Of a stretch of 64,000 nucleotides of DNA, positions 37,070 to 49,516 are shown piece after piece. This DNA is from Tigriopus japonicus (Eukaryota; Arthropoda; Copepoda; Harpacticoida; Harpacticidae). Location of the stretch: assembly GCA_010645155.1 (NCBI GenBank), contig JAAGOF010000250.1, forward strand, positions 422,747-486,746, written 5' to 3'. The notes below the pieces were generated by a model. It saw nothing but the letters and a program-made list of their open reading frames with translations, was not told where the DNA came from and did not search any database. Made by a program: the position numbers and the translations under genes. Each line of letters starts with the position of its first letter. Positions within the stretch are counted from its first letter, which is position 1.

Positions 37070-38416
37070 CAAAAGAATAGACGGTACCAGAAGTTTAAGT
37101 AATGATCAACCGAAAGCGGTTTCGGACACCAAAACTGAAAGCAGACATTAAGACTGGAAAAAATGTTTATGATTTTTTTTTCAATTTTTGCTAGGTTTTA
37201 GGCTATTAAGAAATTTTTGAAATGACCAATGAAGGAATTTTTGCTACACCTATTCAAATCACTAAGCGAAACAGGAATTGTCTTGGGCTTAATCATTTTT
37301 ATATTGATGGTAATTCTCATGTATCGAGGGACGGCATAAACAATTTGTTAAAGAGTTGATATTCTAATAAGATTTTCTTGTTTTCAACTTTGACCAAATT
37401 CAAAAGAAAGTGTCTTTGGGGCATAAAATGACAACTCGTGGTTTTGGTTGTCAGTTCACATTTGGAGTGGTTCTTGTTTCGTTTGCAATTTAGTTGAGAC
37501 GAGAAGGAGGTCCCCATCTTTCAATTCGATTTATTTGGGTGCAAGATGCATGCATTCACTTTAGAACCACAGGAAAAGGTTTGCTTTTGGATTTCAATCT
37601 TGTGTATTGAAATTTCATGTTATCAGAAAGCCCTCAAGGGCCTCATAGATGTGTATGCTGAAGTGCATTGTCAATGGAAGGACCTTTGCCACTTGTTTGT
37701 TCAATGAAAAAGGCCAGTTGGATTGGAAATGTTGGTTTTCTTTCGTTTTGGAGGACCACTACAGTAGAGAAAGCAATATTGTTTTATCTTTGGATTTAAT
37801 GATGATGAAATCTGAAAAGAGATTGGTTCAACGTTAGGCCAAAAAATGGATAGGAGTACATTTTGAAGAAACTTTTTGAAATACGTAGTACAATTTAAAA
37901 GGTACGAGATTTTTTTATTTGTCTCAGCTCTTTGCCGAGACTAAATCACTGGGATTGGAACCAATTTTCTGTTTTCATGACCGTGACATGACGCAGTTGC
38001 CAACTTGTGAATAATGAAATGGCCAGTACGGCATGAGAATAAACTTGCAAAATATTTAGCCCTCCCAAATGCAGGTAACTCCCAGTGGTTTGCGCCTCTT
38101 TTGGTTGCCAAGATTCGATGGCTCTGTCAGTGGCAAAATTTAATATCTTCCATGTGTTTCATTTCCATTATGTATTTTTTTTCGAAAATCAGTCTTGGCA
38201 TGATAAAAATTGTCTACCAATTTTAGCCCTATCGAAAGTGTTACCTAAAACGCTTAGTTTGCATTAGTTGATTCAGAATTAAATTAAAAAGTAGGAATTT
38301 CTTCCTCATTGTACAAAGGCGATATTCCACACTGTCCCAAAAAGTTTAGATAATTCCAAATACTTGCACAGATGACCTTCTACGGTTGCCCATTTTATTG
38401 GTCAGTGGCTTAAAAA
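37070..38416. other. Intergenic stretch
   Basis: No gene or bounded repeat was recognised. Confidence 0.5.
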
Positions 38417-38640
38417 CAGGGGTCGGCAACCACTGGGCCGAGTCGCTGGCTGGCCCATGAGCTATGGGGAAAGTCTAAAATAGTGGGACCGAGAGTATTC
38501 CTAGTACTGTGCTCGTGGGCCCGGTGCTCTTTGATAGTTGATAAGTGGGCCCATATATCTACTAGGATCTGTTTTGAGGGCCCCTGACTGCACAAAGTCA
38601 AATATCTAAGACCTTCTAAGAACCCAGAATGGGCCCAATG
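38417..38640 (+). mobile_element. hAT-type MITE, GGGCCCAC-rich family (copy 2, right end lost)
   Basis: Begins CAGGGGTCGGCAACC and follows the copy at 56006 in the same orientation through GAGCTATGGGGAAAGTC, ACTCGTGGGCCC-like and GGGCCCCTGAC blocks. The right terminal repeat and TSD are not recognisable; the end coordinate is approximate. Confidence 0.7.
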
Positions 38641-40432
38641 ACTGTAGATATTGTAAATCTATTGTATGTATCCAATGAGAATGTGCAATCTCGCAATAAA
38701 CATTATAAAAATATGGCGGGTCTTTAACCCAAAAGTTGCTTCCAATCCCTGCTACAAAACGTTAAACTTGGAAAAAGAGCAAGTCATCGGAGTCAACCAA
38801 AAAGATATCACAAAGGATCATGTTTTCTTGGCGAATGGTCAATAAAAATAAAAGAGACATCATCAGCTTGCCTTTCATGGTCTGACATGAATGGCTCTTC
38901 CATATTTATGAACCATGGCCGGTTCTTTGGGGTGAATGATGCTTTGACTAAAAAGATTGAAATGATTCCTTTACTTAAGATTCCTAACAAATCAAAGATA
39001 AGTATTTCTGGAAATACACATAGAAGTTGAACGTAAGAATCTTTCTCTATTAAAACACTTATTTCCTTTGATCCATTCACTAGGTTTCTCGAGAGGAAGG
39101 AACAATCGAAAAGAATCACATTTCACGTACCTAATTCTAGGTTATGGAACCGCCAGAAAATAAATAGCCTTTGGATATAATTAGACCTTTTGGTGGGGAA
39201 TGAGCGGCAATAAAGACCTGATGAAAACAAAAACATGAAGGATCGCTTTGAGGCTGCTCTAATGCACAAAACGGGTTTCCTCTCGTTGGCGAAGACATAC
39301 AAAGTTTGCCATTCCGCATTTTTGACTTGTCACGCAATATCTGCAATGGATCAAGTATGGAACCAGAAATGGCCGTGGACCATGGCCCTCATTCGTAGCT
39401 TTGTTGAGAATGGCATCAAAACCCTGCCAATGTGCTTTGAACATGGATGAACACTTAGTGCCCATGAAAGTATATTTTGGTAAAGTGGAACCTAATAAAG
39501 GCCTGTGTGATCAAATTTGACAGTTCCAAGATGAACTCTAGGGGCCAAGCGCCCCAGTTAACTTCCACTTTATTAAGGACATCTATTTTGTTCTGGACCT
39601 TAACCTGTTGTTGTTGCTACAAAAGTGGACACTATTTGATATGTGTTTCTTGTACTTCCTTCGTCATCACGGTAATCCCTACGGAATGAAACTAAACTTT
39701 CAATTGATTCATTCTAAGGTTCGAAAAATGTGAGAAAACAATAAGGAACATACTTTAAACGATAAAATGATTTACACCTTTTTTTGCTTTATTCAGAAAA
39801 TTGAACGTGGTTCTCGTTGGATGCAACCATGAGCTAACCTAGAATTGGAACAATTTGTGCTACTGCATACATTGTGTGACCAAGTGCTTGCTTGCTCTCC
39901 ACAAGTTTACAGTCAGTCGCACTTTGGTGCATTTTGGCATTTTGTGCCAATAAAAACAGGAATTTAATTCCCTTCCCAGTGAATCGGTTTCGCCAGGGAA
40001 ATAAGTCAAAGTTGTTCTCACACTCTTTTTGAATATGCATGAAATTCAAGAAAAACAGTCGAGCATTTGGATCGGTTGAATGAACGAACGCCTGCTGAGC
40101 AGAGAAGGTCGGTTGGTTGGCCTTTAATCTCCACTGAGGCGAATGAACAGGCACACGTGACAACATGCGTTAACGAAGGCTTGTTAACCACATAATTGTG
40201 CATTCAACTCATTCGTGGCTTAAATACGTAATTGGAGGAGCAGTAGCAAACCGTCGGGCTCGATGGTTGTGTTTTAAGTATATAATTCCGACGACTTTTT
40301 TACGTTGACCTTGATACAAACTAACGGAAGTGCTGATCATTAGCCAAATGTTCTTTATTTGCTGCTGCCAGCTATCACTTTTAGAGTCAGCTGATTTTGG
40401 AAGAGTGCAAAGCGCCGATGATTAGATACGTA
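38641..40432. other. Intergenic stretch
   Basis: No gene or bounded repeat was recognised. Confidence 0.5.
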
Positions 40433-40737
40433 GAATCGTCTAGAGGGCTAACAGACAAATGACACTCCAAAAATATTCGTGAGTTACCAAGCCTGCACTG
40501 TGTGTGCGATGGGATTTGACGTTGAACACGCTAAGTTACGTGATTCAAAAGCAGAACTTGCGTTTTCAGGGAGTCAGTGGCGGAATTGCCCAGTCAACTG
40601 CTTTGCACGAACAAGAGCAACGCATGATGAATCAAGCCACTTGACACCCTTGCTGCTGGATCAATGAAGTGTGTTCAAAACAAATCTCCACTGACTGAAC
40701 TGGAGTGACATTTCTCTGTTAGCCCTCTAGAATCGTC
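40433..40737. mobile_element. hAT-type MITE with TAGAGGG ends
   Basis: The element proper is 40441-40729 (289 bp). It has 29-bp terminal inverted repeats that start TAGAGGGCTAACAGA and run to CACTCCA with two mismatches. Perfect 8-bp duplications GAATCGTC flank it at 40433-40440 and 40730-40737. It has no transposase. Confidence 0.9.
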
Positions 40738-41506
40738 TACCGTTCAAGGGATTGCTGAATACACAAGATTTGTTCAAAGAGATAATTAGGCAAGACGAGC
40801 AATCTTCCTGAATATCCATTAGTCATCATTCAATTAGTGCGACATTTTGAGGTTGCCACTTTGTAGCAATATCATTAAGAGTCTCATTAAGATCACTCTT
40901 TGCATGCGATGGAGCGAGTACATGTCCTTAAAGGAATTTGACCTTCAATGGCCCAATTTCTTCAAGAACCATTGCAAGTGAGTTCCAGATTAGCAGATTT
41001 CAGAAATTGCTCTTAAATGGTGATTGTGGTGGCCACACGAGTCCAATCATGAAAACCACAAACCAGCTCCAGACTTCTCAGTTCTAGCTAAGGTTGCATT
41101 AGGAGATGTTGGTAAATGACTAGATGTATTCTTCATAAAGACATGCGTATATATACAAATATATCAAGTGACTAGAACGATCAAGAAAACGAACTGCAAC
41201 ACAAAGGAATTCCACCTAACTGCTAGAGACTCGTGCATATGGTGCGCCTGCCAAGAACCAAATCATCCATACCATATAACTCTCCGATACTGTCCCCCTA
41301 GCAAATAACGGTAATGACGTTAAATCCGTCGCAAATATATATTGATTGATTGACTAGAACGAGCATGAGTAGATAGAAGAGAGCAGAGAATGCAACATCT
41401 CCCTTTCAGGGGGGCAAAGGTAAAATAAAAAATAAGAAATAAAAAACAATAAATAATATCACAGTTGTTAGCATAAATCACAGTAGGGACTAGAATGTAA
41501 ATAGAT
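40738..41506. other. Intergenic stretch beside a retroelement remnant
   Basis: No gene seen. TGATTGATTGACTAGAACG and GAAGAGAGCAGAG around 41340-41395 may belong to the neighbouring retroelement, but no terminal repeat could be set. Confidence 0.35.
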
Positions 41507-42148
41507 TTGACTAGGCTCCAACATCTCCTTTCCCTCACCGGGCATCGCTTTCATCCACCAAGTGGCATCGCTTTCATCCATGGTGGCGGCGTCGTCGTCC
41601 ACAGGGGGAATTTTGTCTCCATGGCGGGTCCACATGGTGGGAGACTTGCCGGGGAATTTTCCCTCCCGGCTCACCATCCTCCTCTCGAGGCGCCATCCTC
41701 CCCGAGGCACTGTTGGGAATTGGTGACGGCCACTTCCGGGTATCACGCCGGCCATCACGGCGGGAATCGCGCCGACCACGGGTTCGGTCTCAATTTGGAC
41801 GAGTCGGGGTTTCGGTACATCGATGGTGGTCTCCACGTCGATGGTGGGCACATCCACTCACTTTGTGGGCCCATCCACTTCAGGTATGGTGGAATTGGTG
41901 GTGTTACTGGACCCATGGTGGGATCCTCTCGGATCCGTGACGGAAAACGTCCCGGGGAAACGAGATCTCCCGGGCACGCGATGGTTCCGCCACCCTCCGA
42001 TGAGGCATCACCCTCCAAAGGCACCACTCACTCCCCCGAATGCAATCGAGGCACAGCAACGCAATCGGTTCGCAGGTCGGCACGAACCGACTGCGCCATG
42101 TTGCATCAGGCAGACGACGGCGATAGTTGTTTGATCCGTGACCTCTAG
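41507..42148 (+). pseudogene. C-terminal tail of a Gypsy-like pol polyprotein (remnant)
   Basis: A 213-codon frame of unusually high GC, rich in Pro, Gly, His and Arg, ends in VRRSARTD, then DDGDSCLIRDL and a stop. The last third resembles the low-complexity tail after Gypsy-type integrases. The decisive clue is a second copy at 60.9-62.7 kb: it has the same ending (S-LIR-L-stop) and the same following sequence, and lies beside a reverse-transcriptase fragment. No core integrase motif is visible here, so the N-terminal part is assigned only by continuity. Confidence 0.5.
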
Positions 42149-42200
42149 ATGACTCAGGCTGTATTTTCTGAATTGACTCTGAGAATCAAACTTCAAAAAA
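42111..42200 (+). repeat. Retroelement tail block shared with 60.9/62.4 kb
   Basis: Shares GTTTGATCCGT, ACCTCTAGATGA, GGCTGTATTTTCTG and CTCTGAGAATCAAACTTC in order with the reverse complement of 62447-62480 plus 60920-61003. Together these show two dispersed copies of one element. Confidence 0.8.
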
Positions 42201-45200
42201 GGATATCTGCGTTACAAACAAAGTGGCGCACTCTGTAACATTCCTTTTGAAACCATCATTTTTAACAATGTTTTTAGGTAATCCCTTATAGAGGGCGGTT
42301 TTGGCGACGTCAAAATTGAGATATCTCTATTTTATTTATCTATGATGAAAACTCGCAATGTATTGTCAGCAAACTATTTGTTCCATCGTTAACCCATGGT
42401 TGCTTTAAATAATAATAAATTGAGGGAATTGGACCAACAATGGTTTGGGTAGAAAACTTTGATGCCACAAGAAGGGGAGACAAAAAAACTGCATACATTG
42501 AAACTAAGAAATCTGAATCCAGGCCCTTGTGCTCATTCCGGCAATACGTAATCTGAATTTTGTGAGTTAAAAAGAAATTTGAAAACCGACATGTTTTCAG
42601 GTAGAGGCTTTAAAAATTGCATTAAAAGCTGGATTAGCTGACCAATATGCCCCAGATTAAATCACTTTACCGGACCCCTCCGATCAGTTTTGCCACTAAT
42701 GCTAAATTGGCTGTGATCATGACTGAACCAAAAAGTTCAATTTCCTAATGTGGTGATTAAATTCGGTTGATATATGTTGTCAAATCGCTTAGATCATTTA
42801 TTTATCACTAGATGGCGTGCAAGCCTTAGTCAGGCTGATTTGGCAAGCGGGGCGGAATGCGTTGAATTTATGAGGAAAACGTCGCCAACACAACTGTTGA
42901 GCGGACAATTAGTGTGACCAAACATGTGAATCAAGATCAACTTTTTTAAACTCGTTCTTGAAGCCACAAGTTAGTTTTTGTCCATATATGTATTGGATTA
43001 ACCCTACATAACGCAAAAGCTTAAATTTATGTTCTTCCTACCAATAACTTTTTCAATGTATTGGCAAAAAAGTTCCTAGTTGTTGTATTCAAATCCAAGG
43101 CATGGTCAACTAATCAAGTCTTCAGTTCTTTCAAGAAAGTGACCTCTAGCAGTAGCAAAAAAAAACATTACTCAATTCCATCTTGATTCATTAACTGTAT
43201 GGTTGATATTTGCCTGGTCACACCTTTCAAATGTTCCTGAACTTTTGTCCACTCAACTGTTGGCGACCCGAGACATATTTTTAGGCTTACACTTCCTCTA
43301 GTAATTAGTAGAACTCAATGTCAAATCGGGATGTGACAACCAAAATAACGTTCTGTTAACGAACAACTGACGGGGAGGTCACCTTACTAATACAGCTCCC
43401 AAAATTTGCACCCTTACATAAAAGTTTGACCTATTTTCGAACTTCTCAATGTTTATTGAACACGTAAGAACAGAAGTTGAGTTCATTAAAGCTTTAAGGT
43501 TGCACGTTTTTTCTATTTTATTTGTTGCGCTTACAGGACTCTCATCCCTTTGTTTGTAGTAAGCTCTTTTACCTTTATGCAAGGTTTTGTCAACTTGAAA
43601 ACCCACGGACACTCACACCACAAAGAACAGAAGTACACATGAACAGTATTCTTAGGAACTTGTGACAATCCTATTTGGGTAGTTTTCGTTAGGATAAGCA
43701 AATGAAACAAATATCAATCTTGTTCACATTTTTCAAGATTATCCTATTTTTCCCTTTCTTTTTCAGTCTTTTAATGCCCCATCCCTACTGTCATCATCAT
43801 CCCGTTATAGCCCGGATTTGTTTTTGTTGTGGAGCAAAAATCCCAGACGTTTCAAGGAGAAGGGTCAGCTGACGTAACCGCCAGCTGATTATACGTCCCC
43901 CAACCCTCAATGTGCAAATCATCAGACTTTTTTCAATGTAAGCAAACAACTTGCAGAAATTGACAAAACGGCATGATTTCCTCCTTAAAGTTATAGAGCT
44001 AAAAAGGGTTGGTTGTCGCACAAGTGCACTCAAATTTGAGTATTGGATCATCTTTAGAGGGACTTGAGGCTAATTCAAATTAAACAACAAACGTTTCATA
44101 ATTTCAATTCAATAAAAGACATTTTGTTCTTTCAAAGGGAAGCAAATACTATTAAAAGACGCAAACTTTGAACCTTTTTTGATTTTGATGAGACAAAAAC
44201 GTTCCATTGAAATTCAGAATTTCACTTCAAACATCTTGTTTAATTAGCCAACGATTCAGTGAGGTCACTAATCTAAACAAAGTCAGGGATTGGTTTAGAA
44301 TTGAGCCCGCTCAACCAATGACAACAAGGCAGCAATTTTGCGGACATTAGATCACTTTTGAGTTTTGACGCTTGAACAACACTCAGCAGCGATGACGGTA
44401 AGGACCCCATAAACCATTTAGGCCAATTGAAATCAGATGAATCATGGAATAGTCCAAAGAAGATTGGTGTTAAAAGGAAATTTTGTAAGCTTTTCATCAA
44501 AAAAAAAGTTCCGATTATCTGGGATTTATTCATCAACAGTATGGTGTAAGATAGGTCACATTGAGCCTTGATTCTGTCCATGGCATATCATTTTGTTCAC
44601 TTCCATCGGGTCATTCTGATATAGAGGTGAAGAATCTTTCTAAAAATTGAAGTTTTTGATACTGTGGCATTTTTTCTCGAAATGTTTTGGAACTGTGTCA
44701 GTGTTTGGTGCTTTCATTCTCACGTTTTTTCACTTAAGCTTGTGTGTTGAATCTAGTTGTTTCTTGGCTTTAGTCTGGATTCCCATGGTCGCTCGATTGG
44801 TGGGTTTGTTGATTGGTTGCCTCTACCATCCTTCAAACATCTTCTGATGCTAGTCATGAAAGGTCTTTTGGTTTTTCGCTCTCGTAAGTTGCTCTTGTTG
44901 TTTTGGACTAAAGCAAGACGACGCTTTTTGTTTGGACGGCTGGCCGCGTCGGAACGGTAATTCAGGGTCAGAGCGGTAATCATAAAAATCCCAAACGTGC
45001 GTCCTTCGATACCGATCATCAAAGCGGCTTATGAGTTTGCTCAAATCAAAACCATGTCATTTTTTCAAAAGTAAATTACGTGTTCATTGAGTCAAGCGAG
45101 ACAAGAGGGATGATTCAAATTGGTCTACAAATAAAGTTTGAACCCTGATTAGGTCTGGCCCTCCGACATAAATGTGAGGTTTGGTGAAAAGTTGGTTTTT

Positions 45201-46543
45201 TTTATTTCACTCTTACAGGAAGCCTGAGTACTTTTTAGCGCATTTTAAAACACGTTGGTCTGTCGCAATATTGGTACACCACATGTAGCCACCAAAAATA
45301 TCAGAATCATCTCTTTTTCTAACAGCATTGAGCATTTCAAGTTTCGGTCCACCTGCGCAGCACGACTCAATGTCCGCGATCTCACATAGTACTAAAGAAG
45401 CAACAGGCAGGGACAAAATACGAAAAACAAAATACCGCAAATATCCATTCAATTTGCTTTGCATATCAACTAAACTACGAAAGTGTACCTTTTTGATTAT
45501 ATCTCAAATAAGTAGATGTAATCAAGGCATAAAAGTAGCTGACTGACACCATTGCATTATTTTTAAACGAGTGAAATCTCGATCTTCAATCGAAAACTCA
45601 TCACACTTGAGAAATGAAGGCAGAATCAGATCGGCCTAACGCCAATTGTTTCTAGCACAGGGTGGATGTACTGAAATGGATGAGTTACGGCGAGCAAATT
45701 ATGAAGAGCAAAGGTTGCACGTAAAAACTTGTTATTTCCGAAGGTTATTACCTAAGTTGTGCCCAAACAAACAAATTTCCTTTCCTGCCAAAGTTGTGTT
45801 CGTTTTGATTTGTTGCGATTAAATAATGTGAATTTAACGTGCAGAATTAGGAGGAGACGTGATGTCGTGGTTAGCGCAGTTTCCTATAGTGAGATTATAT
45901 ATTCGATTCTCCTCCCCGACCTTTCTCAAGGAAAATTTTAGACGTTAATTCACGACCACAGACGGGAAACCATTCTGATACCGGACTTGAAATTGCCTAT
46001 CGGAAATATTTGGGCGATGTGATGGCTGGCTTCGTTGGCCGGGCGAGGATAAAACCTCCGACCTTAGCACCAACAATCAAACAAGAAAAAAAATATTCAT
46101 GCCTCTGGTCTAACGCGTTATTCTTGACAGGCCCTCACCGATTGAGGTATTTACAAATTGAACAAGTGACCATGACTTCAACCCTACAAACGAACTTGTT
46201 TGGGCACAACTGCTTGGAAAACGTCACAGCCCAAGGTCAGCTAGAGCCTGAAAATTGTCCAACAAATCGTTAGCCGATCTTGGCTAAACATGCTCACTCT
46301 GGAACTCTGGGGTTTCTAGTAAAACATTTTATGTGTACTATATTACCATTTCAACTTTATCCCGAAGTCTTAGAATGGCAATTTTATGGAAAAATTCAAA
46401 AAAATGATAGTACAAGGATTCACACAATCCCTTGTCAAAATGATAGGTCGATTGTTGAGGTAGCTTGAAGTATTGTTGAAGCATAATAGAAGCACAATGA
46501 GACAAAAGAAATGATGTTGGTGATGATATATTTCGGGACCCCA
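42201..46543. other. Gene-free stretch
   Basis: No supported gene in 4.3 kb. A weak tRNA-like sequence near 45858-45925 (GTCGTGGTTAGCGCAG, then TTCGATTC) may be a decayed tRNA-derived SINE. Confidence 0.45.
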
Positions 46544-46551
46544 GTTATTAG

Positions 46552-47424
46552 TAGGGACAGGAACTTTAGTCGAATAAACTTCTTTAAAATAAAGTCTTTA
46601 TTCTTCTTTTTTCGTCGCGAATTTTTTATTCGCTTAATTTGGATTTTATTCGTCTTTTTTCATCTAATCGGGCAATTTTATTTGTCTTTTCTCGTTTAAT
46701 TGGCCAAAAACTTGGATTTTCTTGGATTTCAAACTCATTAAGCGTTGTTATCAATTTTCCAAGCAAATTATATCTTCGAAGAAAGGTCAACGCCCAAAGA
46801 TTATGGAAAAGTAACAATTTGATTGCCAGATGTGGTTTTGCACCAACAAAATACAATCCATACTTACAAATTAACTAATACTCGTAGTGTTGCCCAACAG
46901 GCACAAAAAGAAAAGATTACTATTGGGATGAAAAAGCTTTCTGGCCATGAGAACAATTATTGTATCTGTATATCTGACTACAGCTCTACAGAAAACGCTC
47001 CTTAAAAAGAGGCATTTTTGAACTCTAGGTATTGATTTGACATATGTACTACCAAAAATCTCTAGTCCATTAATTACTACTTTTTTAAATTTTCTAGATT
47101 TCGCCGTTTTTGCACAAGCAGACATATTTTTCCCCAGTATTGTCTATTTTGTGGGAGCAGTTTTTAAAGTCTTTTTTCGTCTGTACGGGCACTTAAATTG
47201 TCTTCTTTCCTATACAGTATAACAGTTTCATTCGCCTGTTTAGGAAATTGATTCGATTTTAACGTCTTATAAGCATTTTTTTTTTTTCGTTTTATGGGAA
47301 CTTTTATTCGTCATTTTTCGTTTAGTTGGTCATTTCATTCGTCTTCTTCCGTCTAATCAGGCAATTCTATTCGTCCTTTTTCCTTTAATTTGACAGTTTT
47401 ATTCGTCTAAACTTACTGTCCCTA
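46552..47424. mobile_element. Transposon-like element with subterminal tandem repeats
   Basis: Terminal inverted repeats of 27 bp start TAGGGACAG and end CGAATAAA with 24 matches. Both ends carry roughly 34-bp subterminal repeats built on TTTATTCGTC and CGTTTAAT (about 46600-46705 and 47235-47410), a usual layout for transposase-binding arrays. No transposase was recognised. The left flank GTTATTAG and the right flank with the neighbouring Tc1 element removed (GTTAAGTG) match at 5 of 8 bases. Confidence 0.6.
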
Positions 47425-47426
47425 GT

Positions 47427-48805
47427 TACAGTAGTAACAAAAATGTAACAAATGTCTTTTCGTATGTAGTTAATTTCATTAATCTAAAATAACTTTAAAA
47501 CTACTAAATGGTTACTGACGAGGTTTGGTGAGTCCGTCGTTGAAAGCTCTCCCCATCTATGACTGATGCTGCCTGTTCTGCCTGGCAGTGCTCCAGAAAT
47601 AAAAGAGGGGGAAATTTAGTTGGATAGAAAAGGAAAAAAGCAAAGTCTCCAAAACAGGCAAAAAATGTTATGGAGCTTCGTACACTGGTCTTAGGCATGA
47701 TAGAGGCCGTTATGACCCATAAGTGTGTTGCAGACACTATCCATGTTACGTTACGAACAGTGCAAAACTGGTGGAGGTGCCGCCGGAGTGGTGAGAGCCT
47801 TGAAGATCGGCCGCGGTCTGGACGCCCAAAAACTTTATCAAGAGTTTAGCGAATTGTTATCGCGAAATCGACAACAAAACGTCATCATAGCACGAGAAAA
47901 TTGGCAAAAAGATTGACTTCTCATGGATGTGTGACATTGCACATTACTGTGTACCGTTATCTAGTCAATGATCTTAACCGCAGGTCGTATCGGAGGCCAA
48001 AGAGCCCAAACTTGCGCCCCATAATATTCGTCATCGCCTCAAGTTCTGCCGAGAGCACCGGAAGTGGACGGAAGATGACTGGGCTCATGTCTGCATCTCC
48101 GACGAAGCCCCCTTTTACCTCATGGAGCCTCCAAATCCTCAAACGGATTGAGTTTGGGCGTCTGATGCTGGAAATGTTAAGCCTGTGGAAACCATCAAAT
48201 CACCGCCACATCTTATGGTATGGGGAATGATGAGCGCCCAAGGACTCTCTGAGCTTCATATCATTCCCGCCAAAACCAAAATTAACTCCGCCTATTACAT
48301 TGGAAATATCCTGGATGGTCCATGTTTCCGTGCATTTAGCAGGACGAACAAGAATGGTGGCATTTTGGAACAAAACTGTGTCCGAGGATGTCCGAGGCTA
48401 TTTTTCAACAAGACGGAGCGCCCATTCATACCTCCAAAGTAACGCAAGAGTGGTGCCAAAAAAATCTTCCGAACTTCTGGAGAAAAGACGTGTGGCCAGA
48501 CAACTCTCCTGATTTGTCTCCGATTAAAAATCTCTGGGCGTTCATGAAACAAGAGATATCAAAGATGCCCATTGCTACAAATTTGAAGGTTTTGGAGAAG
48601 TAACTTTAAAGAGTCTGGTCATATATTAGTCCAAATTTGTTAAAGAATTTAATGGCTTCTATGCCTAATTAATTTAAAAAAGGTATCCAAGCCAAAGGTG
48701 GACGTTTTGGCAATTGAGTCACCAGTTCAAATTGATCTGTGTTACTATTGTTAACTTTTTACAGAATAAAATTCAAATGCGAAAAGACTTTTGTTACATA
48801 CTGTA
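47427..48805 (+). mobile_element. Tc1/mariner-type transposon, full length but decayed
   Basis: The element proper is 47429-48803 (1375 bp) between TA dinucleotides. Inverted ends start CAGTA and share GTAACAAA and TCTTTTCG. It carries a broken transposase on the same strand. Confidence 0.88.
47697..48603 (+). pseudogene. Tc1/mariner transposase, frameshifted
   Basis: Pieces in three frames give a helix-turn-helix region (TLRTVQNWWRCRRSGE), a GRPK hinge, a first catalytic Asp (CISDEAPFYL), a second (FQQDGAPIHTS) and the third-site context DLSPIKNLWAFM. The third position is Lys where Tc1-type enzymes have Glu, and 37 residues separate it from the second Asp, the spacing of the DD37E group. 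Stops at about 47852 and 48150 and frame changes near 47850, 48150-48230 and 48380 make it inactive. Confidence 0.85.
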
Positions 48806-48837
48806 TAAGTGTGAATTGAAGGAATTAGATTAAATGT

Positions 48838-48885
48838 TAAGGAAGCTAGAATGGCCACGCGTGCCAACGGGTTCGAAAATCGAAA
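48838..48885 (+). repeat. tRNA-derived SINE fragment (copy A)
   Basis: AAGGAAGCTAGAATGGCC followed by ACGCGTGCCAACG matches the head of the SINE at 53847. It sits just outside the Tc1 element. Right limit approximate. Confidence 0.55.
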
Positions 48886-49240
48886 AAAATTGTTCCATGG
48901 GTTTGGAAATAACCAGGATCGATCAAGTTTTGTTACATAAACTGCTTTTTTCAATCGCTTATACAAAATTTTTGAACTAAGACCGAAATTATTGCGAAAT
49001 TATTTCAACAAAATTGTCGTAAAATTTTATGATAATTGATAAGCAATTAAGTAATCTTGTAACGCCACAACTTCTTTCTTAGAAGGCATAAAGTTTTTTA
49101 AAAGGAAGACCCTCATTAAGACGTTTTGGGCTAATTATCTTTGCAACCAGCGTCATAGGGTTGCTCGTATATTTTTTGAAAGGTTCTTGTTTCAATACAA
49201 AAACGAATACATTGTCCTCTAAATTTTAAGCAAAATCAAT

Positions 49241-49310
49241 AAGGAAGCCAGAGTGGCCACGCGTACTAGTGCGTTCTTATTAAAGCCATATGTAGCCTGA
49301 CCTACATCCT
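49241..49310 (+). repeat. tRNA-derived SINE fragment (copy B)
   Basis: AAGGAAGCCAGAGTGGCC, then ACGCGTACTAGTGCG and TTCTTAT, matches the head of the copy at 53847 with few changes. The B-box half is not preserved. Confidence 0.6.
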
Positions 49311-49516
49311 GAAACGTCTAGAATTTCTGCTCTGCAGGAAAAAACTTTTGGATCCGTGGTCTAGTCATTATGTAACCATGTACGCATGTACACGGTGCGG
49401 ATGCAAAAAACGGAATTGAATTTGACGCTCCTGTGATATTGGAGATATCAAGTTCTTTTAAACTTTTGTCAGAACAGAAAGAGCCAACCAAGTCTTGGCT
49501 TTAAAATAAGCTACAG

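Noticed and set aside
45858..45925. tRNA-like sequence (GTCGTGGTTAGCGCAG ... TTCGATTC)
   Set aside because: A- and B-box-like words are present, but I could not draw a proper acceptor stem or anticodon arm. At best a decayed tRNA-derived SINE.
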